A DNA stretch of 64,000 nt, from contig JAANDG010000083.1 of NCBI GenBank assembly GCA_036852015.1, forward strand, positions 248,001 through 312,000. The letters run 5' to 3'. Position 1 is the stretch's first letter. The number at the start of each line of letters is the position of its first letter. The DNA comes from Pelodera strongyloides (taxonomy: Eukaryota > Nematoda > Chromadorea > Rhabditida > Rhabditidae). The translations under genes and the position numbers were made by a program. Of the stretch, positions 20,622-33,110 are shown in pieces. The notes under the pieces are model-generated. The model saw only the letters and a program-made list of their open reading frames with translations. It was not told the DNA's origin and did no database searches.

Positions 20622-23360
20622 TTAGCATAATCCACATGTCCTGGCGCACTTTGCGGCCTTCACCTTTCTGTTGTAGAATGTCGATTTACAGAACTTTTGC
20701 GTGCATCTGTAAATGGGATCGTATGAATAATATCAATAAAAGTTGTTTTAGGTAATAATCAATAAATATAAATAAGCTTTTTTTATTAGCTCCATTACTT
20801 TTATATATCCATTATCCTTTTCCCATGAAGAGTTACGAGCACTGAGGAAACTAAGTTGGTGTGCCGCGCAGGCTGGGCTCACTTTTGGGTGCGCGGCCAC
20901 TCCTTGGCGCAAAACTTCTCCGCCCAACACCTAAAGTTCTGGTAGAAACTTACTTGGGGAAGGTATCCCGGCACCTTAGTGCTCTGGGAAGCTTCTTGAA
21001 CTCTTCGCACTTGTTACACGTCTTGGCGCAAGTCTAAAGAAGAAATATATTATTTCTGCCGTTTTTGTCATAACGGTAATTGCCTTATGAACGGTAACGG
21101 TACCGAACCGAACATACTTCGTCGTGTTACCATGGTACGACTGAGCATAGGCTCTTGAATGTGAATTGAAGATCTAAGGACCAGTTTCAGAAATCTTCCG
21201 AAATTCAGCAACCAGAAAGTAACAGAGTTTCAGGAGTAATATATCATGATCGCCTTCTATTTCCACAGACTTACCGAGATGATGAGTTTCTGATGGATTT
21301 TCGAATCGCACTGTCTGACCATTCTCTTGCAATTTGAGTGAACGTCGTAGCACCTGAATACAAATAGCTTTTGTACTTTTGGTCACTGTATTCACATTAA
21401 CGTTTTTGTATGTTGTAGTCTGTTTTACTAGTAAACGATTCTTCATGCACGTTCGTAAAATCTTTTCAAGGTTAATGTCCACCCTTGCAGGCGAATTAGT
21501 ATCTATTTTCCACTGCCTTTTCTCTTCCCCCGCGCGGGAAGCTTGGGAGCTTACTCCCGAGTTCGGCCACGCTGCTACAGTATGCTTTAATAACCTACAT
21601 CAGGTCTTCCTGTTCATCGGTAGTGGTGGACACATTCAAGGTGGTTGATTCGAGATCGCCTCCCTCTGTTGTAGATTCCACGGACGTCGTGGTGGCATTG
21701 GCTTTGTTCGTCAGGGTAGTCGAGCCTACGGTAGAAGTCTGCAGTGTTGGATGCGGCGATTGTGTGGTTGCCTGGGATATGATTAAAATATGATAAACCT
21801 ATGCCCTGATATCTATCTAGGTGATTTATTGGACGGGTGTACTATATACATTGCACTGTTTAAAACTACTAGTGCTAGATTTATTTGCGTACTAGGTAAT
21901 CATACAATAGTCTACCGATAGCCTTGCCCAGAATATTGTTGATTCGCGAATAACGCGCAGCTTTAGAAAACCTGTGCGAATGGTGAACAGCGAGTTTTTA
22001 TTTCGACGTGCGCACCATGGACTATGCTTTTTTGTATCCTCAAAAAATTTCTAATAAAATATTATGAAAACATACATCGACCGTAGCTTCTACTTCTGGG
22101 AACAGTCTATTCGATGCAGGTATCAGTGGTACTTTTGTACCCGTTGCAGCCCCGCGGTTTCGTACTCCTGGAAGTAATTCATAAGCGTCGTACATAAGAA
22201 AAAGTACCTTGGAAGAAAGATATGCTGACTCTTTTTATGACTATACAGCAGGTCATCACCATCTTCATACATATTTAGTAATTATTTTTTAATGTGTGAA
22301 TAAATACTTCATATTAAACGTGACTGCACTGATGAAACTTGGGTGGTATTGCGCGAAAATGCCACGTGCTGAGTGTCTAGTATCTGGTGAAGGATTAGAA
22401 AAACAATACTACAGGACTTCAGGCCGCGCCGTGGCGCTTGTCTTTCAGTGCGCGGGTTGGTATAGGGTGCGGCATAATAGCTCGACGAGAAGTATGTGAA
22501 CCTTGTTTTTCTTTTGCCGCGCACCACAAACTTTTCAACTTTTATGTGAAAAAAAATGTTTTTTTTTTCGGCCTAACTAAGGTAAGGGACTGTTTTTTAT
22601 ATCGAATTTTTTTAAAGATATTTTTAGAAGCTTAACGAAATACCGAAATTTCAATACGTTATTTGCAAAATACGGTAGATTTTGAAGAAAAACGCATTGA
22701 TTTTTGGCATATTTGGAAACCCATTATAGAGATAAACGCGTGCTCCATTTGGATTTGAGAGGAGAACGTTACAGAATAGGTAGAATCTTCGAGCTTATTA
22801 CGACTCCAGGTAAAGACAGATTGGAACCAAATCTTTATGTTGACAACGTTTCACCAATCGGCATAAACAGGACACGGAATAATTACCTCAAACTTGGGTT
22901 TAATTACCCAAGTTTGAGGTGATTATTACTAAATTTCTTAGGTATATAAATATTTGGTGTTGGATCATAAAAATAACTATCACAAATATCTTGTACTTAG
23001 TGCAGTCTTCGATACAATAGAGACAATCAGCGGGCAATTCAAAGCGAAATACCGGCCGGTTTTTGAAACACATCGAGTACACCAGCATTCTTATGCAGCT
23101 TATGCAAATGAACATAAATTCGAGTAAAAATCGAGCAAAATTCGAGTAACTGAGCATAAATGCGTAAGAATTCAGTTGCCCACGATGCGTTTCAAAAACC
23201 GGCCGGTATTTCGCTTTAGAGCAAAATAAAAAAGCCAAAAAACTGAAAAATACGTACCAGCTTCATAGGAAAACAGCATTTCATAAGATCCATGGTGTAG
23301 TTTTGGAATAAGTGCCAGTGTTCCATGAACCAATAGTAGTACGCAGATAATAATTTGCAT
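20622..23360 (-). CDS. Secreted Thr-rich protein with two C-terminal ShK domains, 203 aa, 6 exons
   Basis: ShK (SXC) domains are six-cysteine modules common in secreted nematode proteins; the name comes from an anemone toxin but most nematode members are not known toxins. Exons (minus): 23360-23258, 22167-22076, 21771-21599, 21353-21275, 21033-20954, 20706-20622; phases agree throughout. The start MQIIICVLLLVHGTLALIP is a clear signal peptide. Residues about 66-122 are Thr/Ser-rich (TTLTNKANATTTSVESTTEG), probably O-glycosylated. The first ShK domain spans exons 4-5 (CYDVHSNC...QC...TCAKTCNKC) and the second exons 5-6 (CRDTFPKCTQKFC...CARTCGLC), ending at the stop directly after the last cysteine. 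The second is short between cysteines 2 and 3. No catalytic domain is attached, so a mucin-like surface or secreted role is possible. Confidence 0.85.
22879..22928. repeat. Inverted repeat, about 22-bp stem, 6-nt loop
   Basis: ACCTCAAACTTGGGT and its exact complement flank TTAATT; the stem extends outward with one G-T pair. It lies in intron 1 of the ShK gene. Confidence 0.8.
23039..23218. mobile_element. MITE family A copy, about 180 bp
   Basis: AAAGCGAAATACCGGCCGG at the left and CCGGCCGGTATTTCGCTTT at the right, with CTTATGCAAATGAACATAAA inside. It lies in ShK intron 1, about 40 bp from the end of exon 1. Confidence 0.9.
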
Positions 23361-25495
23361 GTTGAAAAGCTAAAACGCACTATTATTTTAAAGGGATGGG
23401 GTCAATTCAAATCGCCCCTTTGTTTCTTTTTTATATGTATTGTAAACCTCCATGTAAATCACAATCAGTGCAAAAATTTTCCATGTCAAGGATCCCAGAG
23501 TTTGTAGTTTGCTGATATTGGATAGACCAGATGACCAGATAGGAAGCTTATAATTGATAAATTATAAATGCAGAATTCAAATGAGAACTATGAATCTAAT
23601 AAGCATAATATAAATAGTTTTGTTAGGTCGGTTAACAACAGAATTAGAAAGTTTGCAAAAAAAATTGACCAGTGAAGTAGAAAATAAGAGGAAACCCATG
23701 AGATAAGAACCTCCTTACAAGGTCCGAGCATACGACTACAGTACTGTAATTCGTAATACAGTACCGCACCCCTACCGTAATACAGTAATACAGTACCGTA
23801 CAGTATCGTAAGTAAATTACAGTACAGTAATTCGAATAAACAATACGATGATAATGATTTCCTATGAAATAGATTGTTCCCAGAACATAAAAACAAATGA
23901 GAGAAATTAGGCAATTAGGCATATGTTTGCCTACTAATCAACCAGTGTTTCTTGAAGGACCCAGGGTCCACCAGGAGAGTGCCCACAGACTCTAGGACCC
24001 AGGATTGGTCTTAAGCCTGTGGGCCAAAGCCGATATGTAGGGTGGGACTTAAGACTTAAATAGACCCTCAAGGGTGCGATCTCTCTCACTCATAAAGACA
24101 GGAGAGACTAACACAAGAAGCCACATACCTACGGCGCGACACACAAAAATACACACACTCTTGTCAGCGGGTGGTTACACAGATCTCCCGCGGGCGGTCC
24201 CCCACTCGAGAGTGCCGGCCAGGGTGCGGATGAGGATGAGGGTGCGGACGGACGGCCAGGACCCGGAAGGCGCGCGAGCGTACAAGGCAAGTCTTTTAGA
24301 AAAAGGCGATTAGAAGGAGTTGAGAAAGAATGACAAAAATAAGGATATTTTTAAAGCGATATGGCACGTGATTTGTGCAATGGACACACACACACATCTA
24401 AGATGACCGAATTGACTGTGAGGACCAGTAAATTTGGCTATTGAAAACGAGCATCGAAGACCTAAACATAAGCAATTGCTTAGCATTCCTTATCTGAAAG
24501 GGACTTCAGAAACCGAGCCTAACGACAGTAATAAAATACATTTTCTCGTATTTATATTTATTAATGTGGTTTCACCTTGACAAAACGTGCGTGTTACATG
24601 TTTATACCTTCATTATAAATGTTATGTTATAATAGTAAACCTACTAATTATCAAATGAGAAAACATATTATCCGTGGCTTCAACTCTACATGAGTCGCTA
24701 AGGCTGCCACCCTGACAACTAGCCACCCTTGTGCAAAACGTGTGCAATTGCGGACCCTAATTCCTCTAATTGCTCTACTTGCAAGTCTTGACGACAGTGT
24801 TCTTTTTAAAGAATCTCTATTCCAATTGTGGAGAAGAACAGCCTGCGGAACACTCGAAATCGCATCGCGGATGGAAAGAAATTCGCAAATAAGTGGTCCA
24901 AAACTGCCTGAACAAGAAAACCAGAAAGTCCTCCGTGAAGAACTTCTGGTGAATATCGTTTTACCCGAAAACAATTTACCGACCGGTCAAAGACTATTTG
25001 GCGACCACTGAGAGACAATATGGTGAAATTTGTGAGCAGTATTAGAAAAAAAATTAGTCTTCATAGTCCTAAAATGGTTCATAGACGAAAAATAGTACCG
25101 CCGTCGCCAAATGGTGTATTCTCCAAATATTTACTAAACCTATAAACGCTAAGCCATTTACATTGAAATACTGAAACATGCATATTTCAACGAAACAAGG
25201 TGAACAAGGTGACCTCTAAACTAGGTACACCTGAGGCCATATTCACCACTCAATTCCCCATGGGGAATTCCCCGTCTTTTTCTCTGCGTGTCTCACATTA
25301 GAATGCTATTTTCTGTCCCCAGGGATTAGTTCCCCGAGGGAATGGGAGTGGTGAATGTGGCCTCAGAACAACGTGAAACTGAATTTTTATAATTATCATG
25401 GGTTCACTGATAAAAATGAAAGTAGGTTAAGTTGAATACAAACTACAAAACCAGTTTTCCGGAAGATTGGGCTCATTTGCATATTAAATGAAAAG
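23361..25495. other. Divergent intergenic region between ShK and kinase genes
   Basis: Holds a GTAC/CAGTACCGTA-rich stretch (23735-23830), a direct/inverted GGACCCAGG motif pair near 23957-24005, a GC-rich segment near 24180-24280, and a family D MITE (25232-25365). Promoters of both neighbours should lie here. Short frames show no splice-consistent partners. Confidence 0.6.
25232..25365. mobile_element. MITE family D copy, 134 bp
   Basis: Ends TGAGGCCATATTCACCACTC and GAGTGGTGAATGTGGCCTCA are inverted repeats; the interior has CCCCATGGGGAATTCCCCG. Further copies at 50413-50547 and 60029-60163. Confidence 0.85.
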
Positions 25496-25503
25496 TATAA
25501 AAG
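25496..25503 (+). promoter_or_regulatory. Possible TATA box of the kinase gene
   Basis: TATAAAAG, about 70 bases upstream of the kinase ATG, in a stretch with no closer acceptor. Position fits a core promoter; not proven. Confidence 0.4.
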
Positions 25504-25566
25504 TCGGTTGTGACGTGTTTCTGGACATTTGTAGTTTCTACTGGGGCGAGTAGCCCATTTTCCAAA

Positions 25567-28500
25567 ATGGGAAATGAAGACATCATAAATTTCGAAGAAG
25601 GAAAGGTTAGTGACTTATTCGTTCCCGGCAAACCCTAATTTACCAGCCGGCTTCGAACCCGCGTTGTTCTGGTTCTACATAAACACTAACTAGGCGCCCC
25701 CAACATACACCATGTTGGTTCAATTTCGAACCCGCACAGTTCTGGTTCTAGGTGGGCACAATCCAATTTGGTTAATGAGTGAAATTTATAGTACCTACTG
25801 TTTGGTTCCCCAAGGGTTTACGGTAACAATTTGTCACAGTACCGTTTCGTTACAGTACCTACTGTTTGGTTCCACAAGGGTTACGGTACCAATTTGTCAC
25901 AGTACCCTGTTTCGCTACAGTGCCCTGTTAGTTACAGTACCCATTTAGTTACAGTACCCGTTTAGTTACAGTACCCTTATCGTTCCAGCTCGTATACGGT
26001 CGTTGGAGGGTGATTAGCAAACTCGGCGCCGGCGGCTGTGGTGCCGTGTTCAAAGTGAAAGACGAGAAGAACAAGAACTTTTGTGCCGCATTAAAGGTTT
26101 GCATGTTTTTTGTTTGACAATGATTATCTTCTACGCCGAGGGCAGAGGGATTCGAACCCTGGTTGTGTGCGCAAGGGTTGATTTTGCAAGCTGACCATGA
26201 GCCTAATATAAATGTGCTCCCTTATTGATGTGGATCTGTGTTTGGCACCACGAATTGGAGCCTTTTCAACCTAAATTATCATATGTTTTTTTTTTGAAGA
26301 TGCTGTGCCAATAACGTCTCTTATTCTTTTCCCTCCGCCGAAGTGTAAGAGATCCATCGTTTTATTTTTTTATCAATCAAAGCAATCCCTTTAATATATT
26401 CAAAAATTATATTCAGGCTGAGAAAAACGACCTTGAAGACGGTGGAGTGCTGAAGTTAGAGGTGGAAGTTTTCCGTAAATTACAAGAGCGCAAACACACG
26501 GTACAAATGCTAGGAGCCGGAAAGCGCAGCAAGTATAGGTGACATTTAAGCTTGTTAAATTGTAGATAGTTTTTATTTCTAGCATCCAGAGGAGTTTTTT
26601 GTGAAGCAGTGTATCTGTGAAAGTTTTGTTGCTTTGCACCTTTGCTATACATCATTCGATGCCGATGTTGGACTTTAGCTGCGAAAACGGGTGTGACAAG
26701 ATTTTTACATATGCTAACAGTAGAGGTACTAAGATTGCGGACTCAATTTCTCTTAATTTTCGTCACGTTGGAAACGGCCGTCAAGGGCGCGTTTGGGATT
26801 GACCGAAACGAAAGAAAATGTTCTGACTGTCTGGTATCTCTCACACGATCAGCATATTTCAGTTTTCATTTTTTAATTTCTTTTCTTTCTTTTCGCAATC
26901 ACGAACGCGGCCTCGCCTATTTCCGAAATTCCGTTTCCTTTCAGTTTCATTGTGATGACACTATGCGACAAGGATCTCATGTCAATTAAACGAAATATGG
27001 ACATCAAGTTTAGTGAGGGGACTATGTTGCGAGTCGGCGTCCATGCTCTATACGCTATTAAACAGGTCGGCGTTGGCGCCTTACTACTCAGGTCACGCTT
27101 CGCTGGCGTGCAGTCATTTATGAAGCACGCGTGCGGCATCCAATCCGCTGGCGTGCAGTCCGACGGACTGCATGCGTGACCAGGACCGTCCCGGTCACGC
27201 GTGCGGCAGCTGTTTATGCACAGTGCCGTAAACGTGCAGAAACTGAATATTTTGCGCAGGAACCCCCTTCCTTCCTACACATAAAAAGAACAATAAATAA
27301 AGCATTACAAAAATAAAACAATGCAAACCACATCAATAAAACAATAATTCATCAATATATTTATTCGGGAAAACTTATAAAGTCAATATAGGAGCAAACA
27401 AACAGTGTTAACTGTGAAGCAATCTACTCATCGGTTCGGAAGAGAGCTACTCCTAGGCCCAGAACACAAAACAATAATTGTGAATACCACTTTATTCAGA
27501 CATACAATCATCACACATAGACTTAAGCATGTAGAATCCAGGGTCCCGTTTGCTCTCGAAGTCGGGGATCTTCATTTTTAGCTCCAATCGAAGGCGGTGT
27601 CTCTTAGCCGATGTGTCCCATAGAGTGAAGTAGACGGTAGAAGACGGCACAGAAGATAATACAGAGCGAAAGGTCCGTCCTAAGGCTAGGCAAGGGGAGC
27701 ACCTTAACTTTATTCCCGACGCCGTGGCATGTTTGCAAGATGGTGGCACTGGGCGGGATTCGAACCCGGGTCGTATGGGTGAGAGACGAGAACTTTGCCA
27801 GTGAGCCACGACGGCACATATTGGCACATATTGGCCCAATAAGGCACATATTGCTAAGCTACTAAAGCAAAGAAGGAAAAAAACACGTGATTTGAAATAA
27901 ATTAGGCTAGGCATAGGCATTTAGTCATATTACGACGATTTCCTTTCTGCTGGTTGTGAATTACTTGTACTATTGTCCGAAAATCATCGCGGTCGCCGCA
28001 CAGCTGAAAAAATAACATGTACAGTTCAATTCAATCCTGGAACATAAAAATTCATGCGAATTAATTTTAATTCACTATAGGAAACAGGTGATTGTGAAAG
28101 CACAATACCACATATGCAGAAGAAAGTTTTTTTTCGAAAATAAAATATAGTAATGATCATGCTACTCCCAAGATTAGTTTCACAATATGGCTAATGATAT
28201 TATGATATAATATATACTGTGCAACGTATATACGTATACAATGTTGGAAGAATTGTGCATGTTTTTAACAGACCAAAGAATAAAACATATATTCTTACCC
28301 ATATATCCCTCGATAATTCATAGTGATTCACTGGATAAAGGTCGAGCGGTCCAGCTTCTAACCAAGCTTATGTTGGTTTATGTGCAGAACATCTTTCGTT
28401 TTGTTTCCGTTGAAGAGTGGATGAACACGGTCGTCCTACAATAAGCGAACTGAATATAAATTTATCAAGCAAAACTCAATATTACAGAGCGAGATCTACA

Positions 28501-31500
28501 TCAAATTAGACAGCACAACTCAGTATCTCTGCTGTACATAGATAATCAGTCTTATTTTTATCAAGGTTATACATCTGTACATATCTTCAGCGATTTAACA
28601 ATGTGTGATAACCGAAACCTTTTCGCATCAATTAAGGCGCTATTGAACACAACTAAAATTAAAGAAAATAAATAAAAAATAAGTACCTGGTTTGAACGAG
28701 GAAAGTAGGGGCATCGGAGTTCGGAGTGGATCTAGTCGAAGTTCTGAAAAGAAAGACAAAAAATGATTTTTGTCCAGAAAGGCACGTTACTTCGGTGCTT
28801 GATTGTTAACTAACGTGAACAGAAATGAGCAGGCTGTCATACGACATCCATATGACAATTATCAATAAGATCGGTGACATTCGACCAAATTTTGCATAAG
28901 CACAACAAGAAAACAACTTACGCATAACGAACATCCACTAATTCTCATAAATGGGTCAGGCGGTTACGCTCCGACTGTTCCGAGGCGTTTCACAGCCTAA
29001 AAAAACCGGCAGTGTAGTTCAAATTAAAGAGTCGACGTTCATAATTGAAATGTATTTGAAAGTGTGTATACCTCAATGCCTGAAATCCATGGGCAATATT
29101 AGTTAAACTCACCAAGAAAACCATTTATCAGCTACGTAAACTGTAAATAAAACACACTTACTGCTTAACATTCATCTTCCACGTCCATTTTCCGTTGTTG
29201 TGACCATTGTTGCTCGCTGGCACTTTATATTCGTCGTACCTGCTTCACAAAACATTAGTACAACAATAAATAAGCAAATTAAACCAGCAAACGGAAAGAA
29301 ATGTAAGAAAACAGCAATTCGTAGAAAAAACGTAAAAAAAATGAAAGCGTGCATTTTCCCAGAAGCGCAAGATGCACGGTTAGTGCGAAAATGCGGCACG
29401 CGTGACCAGACCGTCCGCTACCAAAAAAAGCACGCGTGCCGCATGGAGGACTGCACGCGTGCTTTTTGACTTAAATGACCGCACGCCAGCGAAAGGTCAG
29501 CCATGTAGTTGGCATACCGAGGCTTCTGTATGTGTCTTTGGTGGGAGCATTCGCCTCGCTGATTCCCATTGTCTCCATTTTCTATTACCGAAGGATTGGA
29601 GAGTTTCTCCCCTTCATGCATACTGTTCCTGGCAAACAACATCTCGCCAGACAGTACCGCGCCGCGCTATTTTTGCTATACTTTCAAATAGATTCCATCA
29701 TTCCAGCTGCACGAAATCGGTTATGTTCATCGTGACGTGAAACCGGGCAATATGGTCATTGGGATGTGTGGGCGGGAACGGAAAATGGTTTTTCTCATTG
29801 ACTACGGTAAGATTCTGTTGTGTTTTTAATATTTCTCATTGACTACGGTAAGATTCCGTTGTGTTTTTAATATTTCTCATTGATTACGGTAATATTCTGT
29901 TGTGTTTTTAATATTTCTCATTGACTACGGTAGGATTCTGTTGTGTTGTTAATATTTCTCACTGATTACGGTAACTTAACCGCGCCACTTTGACTTTTTT
30001 AGGCATGGTACGAGGCTATCTAAAGAAAGACGATAAAGGGAATGAAGTGCTGAGACCGGCTAGGAAGAAGGTGCTCCTACGAGGCACACTCAGATACTGT
30101 TCGCTGAGTGTGCATGAGAGGAAGGAACAGGTGAGGGGTGCTAACGTGGTCGAGTGGTAGTGATTTTGGTTGGCATTGAAATATCCCAAGTTCAATTCCC
30201 GTCGTTCCATCCACTTTTTGCTGGCTTGCTACGTCACACTGACATTAGTATGCACGGTACAAAGTGGTAGTTTCGACAAATAATCATACTAATAAGAATT
30301 ATTGCGATTATCTGTCGAAACTAATACTTTGTATTTTGTACCGTACATATGTTAATGTTACTGTATTGTATGCTAATCAGTTTAGGGTCGAGTAGATGAC
30401 CTCTGGTCACTAATTTACATGCTTGTTGAATTGTACAAAGGATTGCCGTGGAATCGAGATTCTGATGAGAAGGAAATTAAGAGGAAGAAGGAGAGCTTGG
30501 CCGACGATGTGGTGTTCAAGGTTAGCAAGTCTCCTTAAATGTCCCCTTTAAACTCTCTCCCTCTTTCTCTCTTCTCTCGCTTCTCTCCTCCCTCTCCTCT
30601 CTCTCCTCATATTGTAATTTGAATAATCTAAACAAGTTCATTCAGGGTTCACCACCAGAGTTTCTCGAGATTGCGAAGTACCTTCGACCTCTCAAGTACA
30701 GCGATCGGCCCGATTACTTCAAGATTTATGAGCATGTTAGTTTCTTTCCCCTTTATTGTTTCGGTTCTCCACCATTGCGACCGAATTTGGCGCCTGCTAT
30801 GGAAACCGGCCGGTATTTTGCTTTAAGATTCCCAACAGGTGTACACTCGATATAGAGAACAATAAAAACACCATTAGAGACGACACCACAATGTACTTAC
30901 GCGTTCAAACATCAATCTGATACGTCAATATTCCTTTTATTATCCTAAGGTGTTAATTACCCTAATTATCCAATTCATATCCTAATGTGCTAATTGCCCC
31001 AATTGCCCTAATTATCCAGTTGATGGCCGGGGTTCGTCGATGCAATACTCACTTCACGGATCAGTACGAGTGGGAGAAGAAGGACGCCGAGAAAATGGCG
31101 GCCGAGAATAGCAAGATGACGGTTCGGACAGATTTAGTTCTCTATTCCAATAACAATGTTTAAAGCGGAATGACACGTGGTTTGTGACACATAATGGAAC
31201 GTTATTTGCTTATAAAACGTGCTTATTGTTAGATGGTCGAATGAAACAATTAGCACTATAGGTTCAAGTTCCAGTTCCGTCGAAGCCCAAAGCTATTTTC
31301 CGAAATTTAATTTAAACAACACAACAGAACTTTGATTGTTAATGGACTTAGAGCCTTTGGGTACAAACTATAAACTTTAAACTATAAACTAGAATGAATA
31401 CCTAGGAACTCGATTTGGTACACACTTGTGTGGAGCCCTCTGAACGGGAACGTAAGCAGAAGAAGTCAATTCCGGGTTAGTAAACAATTAAAGCGATATA

Positions 31501-32370
31501 ACACGTGGTTTATGGCATTCCCATTAGTGCCTTTCTGGCAGACAGACCACAATCCTTATGGAAAACATAAACACACTGTCCTAACGTTGTACTAAACCCG
31601 CCCTAAGCTTGACCTCTTATGCACTAGCAGTGCACTCGGCCAATCCTTGTGCACTAACATTGTACCAAAAGTATACTCATGATGACCTTGCACTAGTCCG
31701 GCTTTGTCATATTGTGTACTAAAAAGATAATTTTAGTTTGTTATTGCTTTAACGTGGTATAACATCCGGTTTTTGAAACAGATTTTGAATAATTGCATTC
31801 CCAGGCATCATGTGCATGCAAATGTGTGAGATTAGAATAATCGACCCCAATTCGACCCCATTTAGCATAAATACAGGAATGCCGTTGTTCATGGTAAGTT
31901 TCAAAAACCGGCCCTTATTTCGCTTTAGTAGATGTTTGTGTTTCTTTCTAAGTTTCATGTAAATAGTCGAGGACTTGACGCTTTGGTGAATCAGTGTCCC
32001 ATTTTGTTATTTTCTTTTTACCACTATGTTCATGTTGTAGTAAAGCTTTATATAACACAGGCATAAAGATTTGTATATAACACAGGAAAACGTAATAATT
32101 GCCGAAACCACAGAAAAACCATCGATGATCGGTCACCAAATAGTTTTAACTGAAAAATATTGATCAGTGACCATTTGGTGACCGTTTTCCTAGGAAATTT
32201 GGTCACGAGAAAGTCACAAGTGGTCATCAAATGGCTTGGCCCCGACAAAAACCAGTGGTTCCACCGTTTCCTCTGATAATATAAAATTAATTTCAGCCGA
32301 CGAACTCGACTACAAGGTCTTTCCGAATACGCATCCGGATTGCTTTAAAGAAGTTATTATAAAGATTTGA
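25567..32370 (+). CDS. TTBK-like / CK1-group protein kinase, 362 aa, 11 exons
   Basis: CK1-group Ser/Thr kinase of the tau-tubulin-kinase-like type that is greatly expanded in nematodes, where many members are sperm-enriched. Exons: 25567-25605, 25989-26096, 26417-26538, 26945-27065, 29707-29806, 30003-30130, 30386-30520, 30646-30735, 31020-31121, 31406-31475, 32297-32370; all phases fit. Glycine loop LGAGGCGAVF (residues 25-34), ATP lysine in CAALK (K49), catalytic loop YVHRDVKPGN (D140), metal site IDYG (D162-G164, Tyr replacing the usual Phe), RGTLRYCSL substrate loop, and GRVDDLWSLIYMLVE. The tail after about residue 250 is basic and short. The catalytic residues look intact. The 5' splice site directly after IDYG is tandemly amplified (29797-29985). 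TTBK-like assignment rests on the GRxDDxWSLxYMLVE and RGTxRY motifs. Confidence 0.93.
26134..26203 (-). other. tRNA-like sequence (A and B box) in kinase intron 2
   Basis: On the minus strand, TGGTCAGCTTGC (A-box-like) and CAGGGTTCGAATCCCT (T arm, B box) with tRNA spacing, but no matching acceptor stem. Best read as a tRNA pseudogene or SINE head. Confidence 0.5.
26784..26913. mobile_element. Family E foldback MITE, short copy
   Basis: AGGGCGCGTTTGGGATTG at the left and CAATCACGAACGCGGCCT at the right, related to the ends of 14921-15195. It lies in kinase intron 3. Confidence 0.6.
27488..27820 (-). mobile_element. tRNA-headed SINE-like element, or 3' exon of an unknown gene
   Basis: The minus-strand head GTGGCTCACTGG...GGGTTCGAATCCCG looks like a tRNA (A and B box, T stem). 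Downstream it runs into a frame ending STVYFTLWDTSAKRHRLRLE...SMCDDCMSE, stop, then AATAAAG. The tRNA head directly in front and the lack of consistent splice phases favour a SINE, but the coding-like tail with a poly(A) signal keeps a real terminal exon possible. It lies antisense in the 2.6-kb kinase intron 4. Confidence 0.45.
27976..29239 (-). CDS. Possible small gene nested antisense in kinase intron 4 (tentative)
   Basis: Three minus-strand pieces join in phase: 29239-about 29165 (YDEYKVPASNNGHNNGKWTW), about 28734-28688 (STRSTPNSDAPTFLVQ) and an exon from about 28012 (SCAATAMIFGQ, stop). Donors (GTAAGT, GTACTT) and acceptors (CAG) are good, but no start exon is found: upstream lies a repeat rich in GCACGCGTGC. 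No family is recognised. It may be a pseudogene or chance splice signals. Confidence 0.25.
29797..29985 (+). repeat. Tandem repeat of the kinase exon 5 end plus splice donor, five units
   Basis: A unit of about 40-44 bp, TTTCTCATTGACTACGGTAA followed by GATTCTGTTGTGTTTTTAATA, is repeated five times. It includes the last codons of exon 5 (FLIDYG) and the 5' splice site. Donors read GTAAGA, GTAAGA, GTAATA, GTAGGA, GTAACT. The first (exon end 29806) gives the intact kinase; reading into the intron meets TAA within seven codons. Confidence 0.9.
30138..30213 (+). other. tRNA-like sequence in kinase intron 6
   Basis: ACGTGGTCGAGTGGTAG (A box) and CAAGTTCAATTCCCG (B box) at tRNA spacing directly after exon 6; the acceptor stem does not pair. 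Probably a tRNA-derived remnant. Confidence 0.45.
31745..31928. mobile_element. MITE family B copy
   Basis: GCTTTAACGTGGTATAACATCCGG at the left (shared core GTATAACATCCGG) and CCGGCCCTTATTTCGCTTTA at the right, with ATGCAAATGTGTGAG inside. It lies in kinase intron 10. Confidence 0.7.
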
Positions 32371-32548
32371 TGAATAAACAAACTAAACTTACGTTGATTT
32401 TTGTTTGACATGCCTATTAAAAAACTGCCCCTCCCCAATTTTCCTATGAGAAAACTACAGTAGTACGTAATCTCGACCGGGGAATACGCAAAAATGGATA
32501 AGTTACGGGCAAGCAAGATTTTTTGACATTTCAACAGTTAGCAGCTTT

Positions 32549-32704
<156 letters not shown>

Positions 32705-33110
32705 CTCAAACACGTGTTTTGGCTGGAAGCCTGCAGAATTTTGTACTATTACATGGGAAACCAAAAACCCGATATGGACCATATCTCAAAAAATCGGACC
32801 ATATCGGGGTTTCCACTTTCCTGTGTACAAAATTTCCTGTATTTTTCTTGTCATTTTTTTCCTGCTAGGGGTTTCCTGCTAGGCAAAATAGGGGTGATGC
32901 TATTATTTTTTCCTGTAATAAACTTGTACACCGAATACATCAAGATCAATATTTATTCAACTCTGTCACTCAAAACTCAAACATGTTACAATATGCAAGC
33001 TTATGTACATTGAGCGTTTAGAAGAAAAAAATCAGCTTACAACGCAAAAAAAAACATAAATCAGCAAGATTGCCAAAGGACTATACTCGTATAGAACGAG
33101 GGCCGCTGAA

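Noticed and set aside
20880..20940. Extra ShK exon (CWAEKFCAKEW) between exons 5 and 6
   Set aside because: It would need a 23-bp intron, too short to splice; exon 5 joins 20706 in phase and completes the six cysteines.
28241..28444. 67-residue plus-strand frame in kinase intron 4
   Set aside because: AT-rich, no splice signals that fit the kinase phases, no recognisable family.
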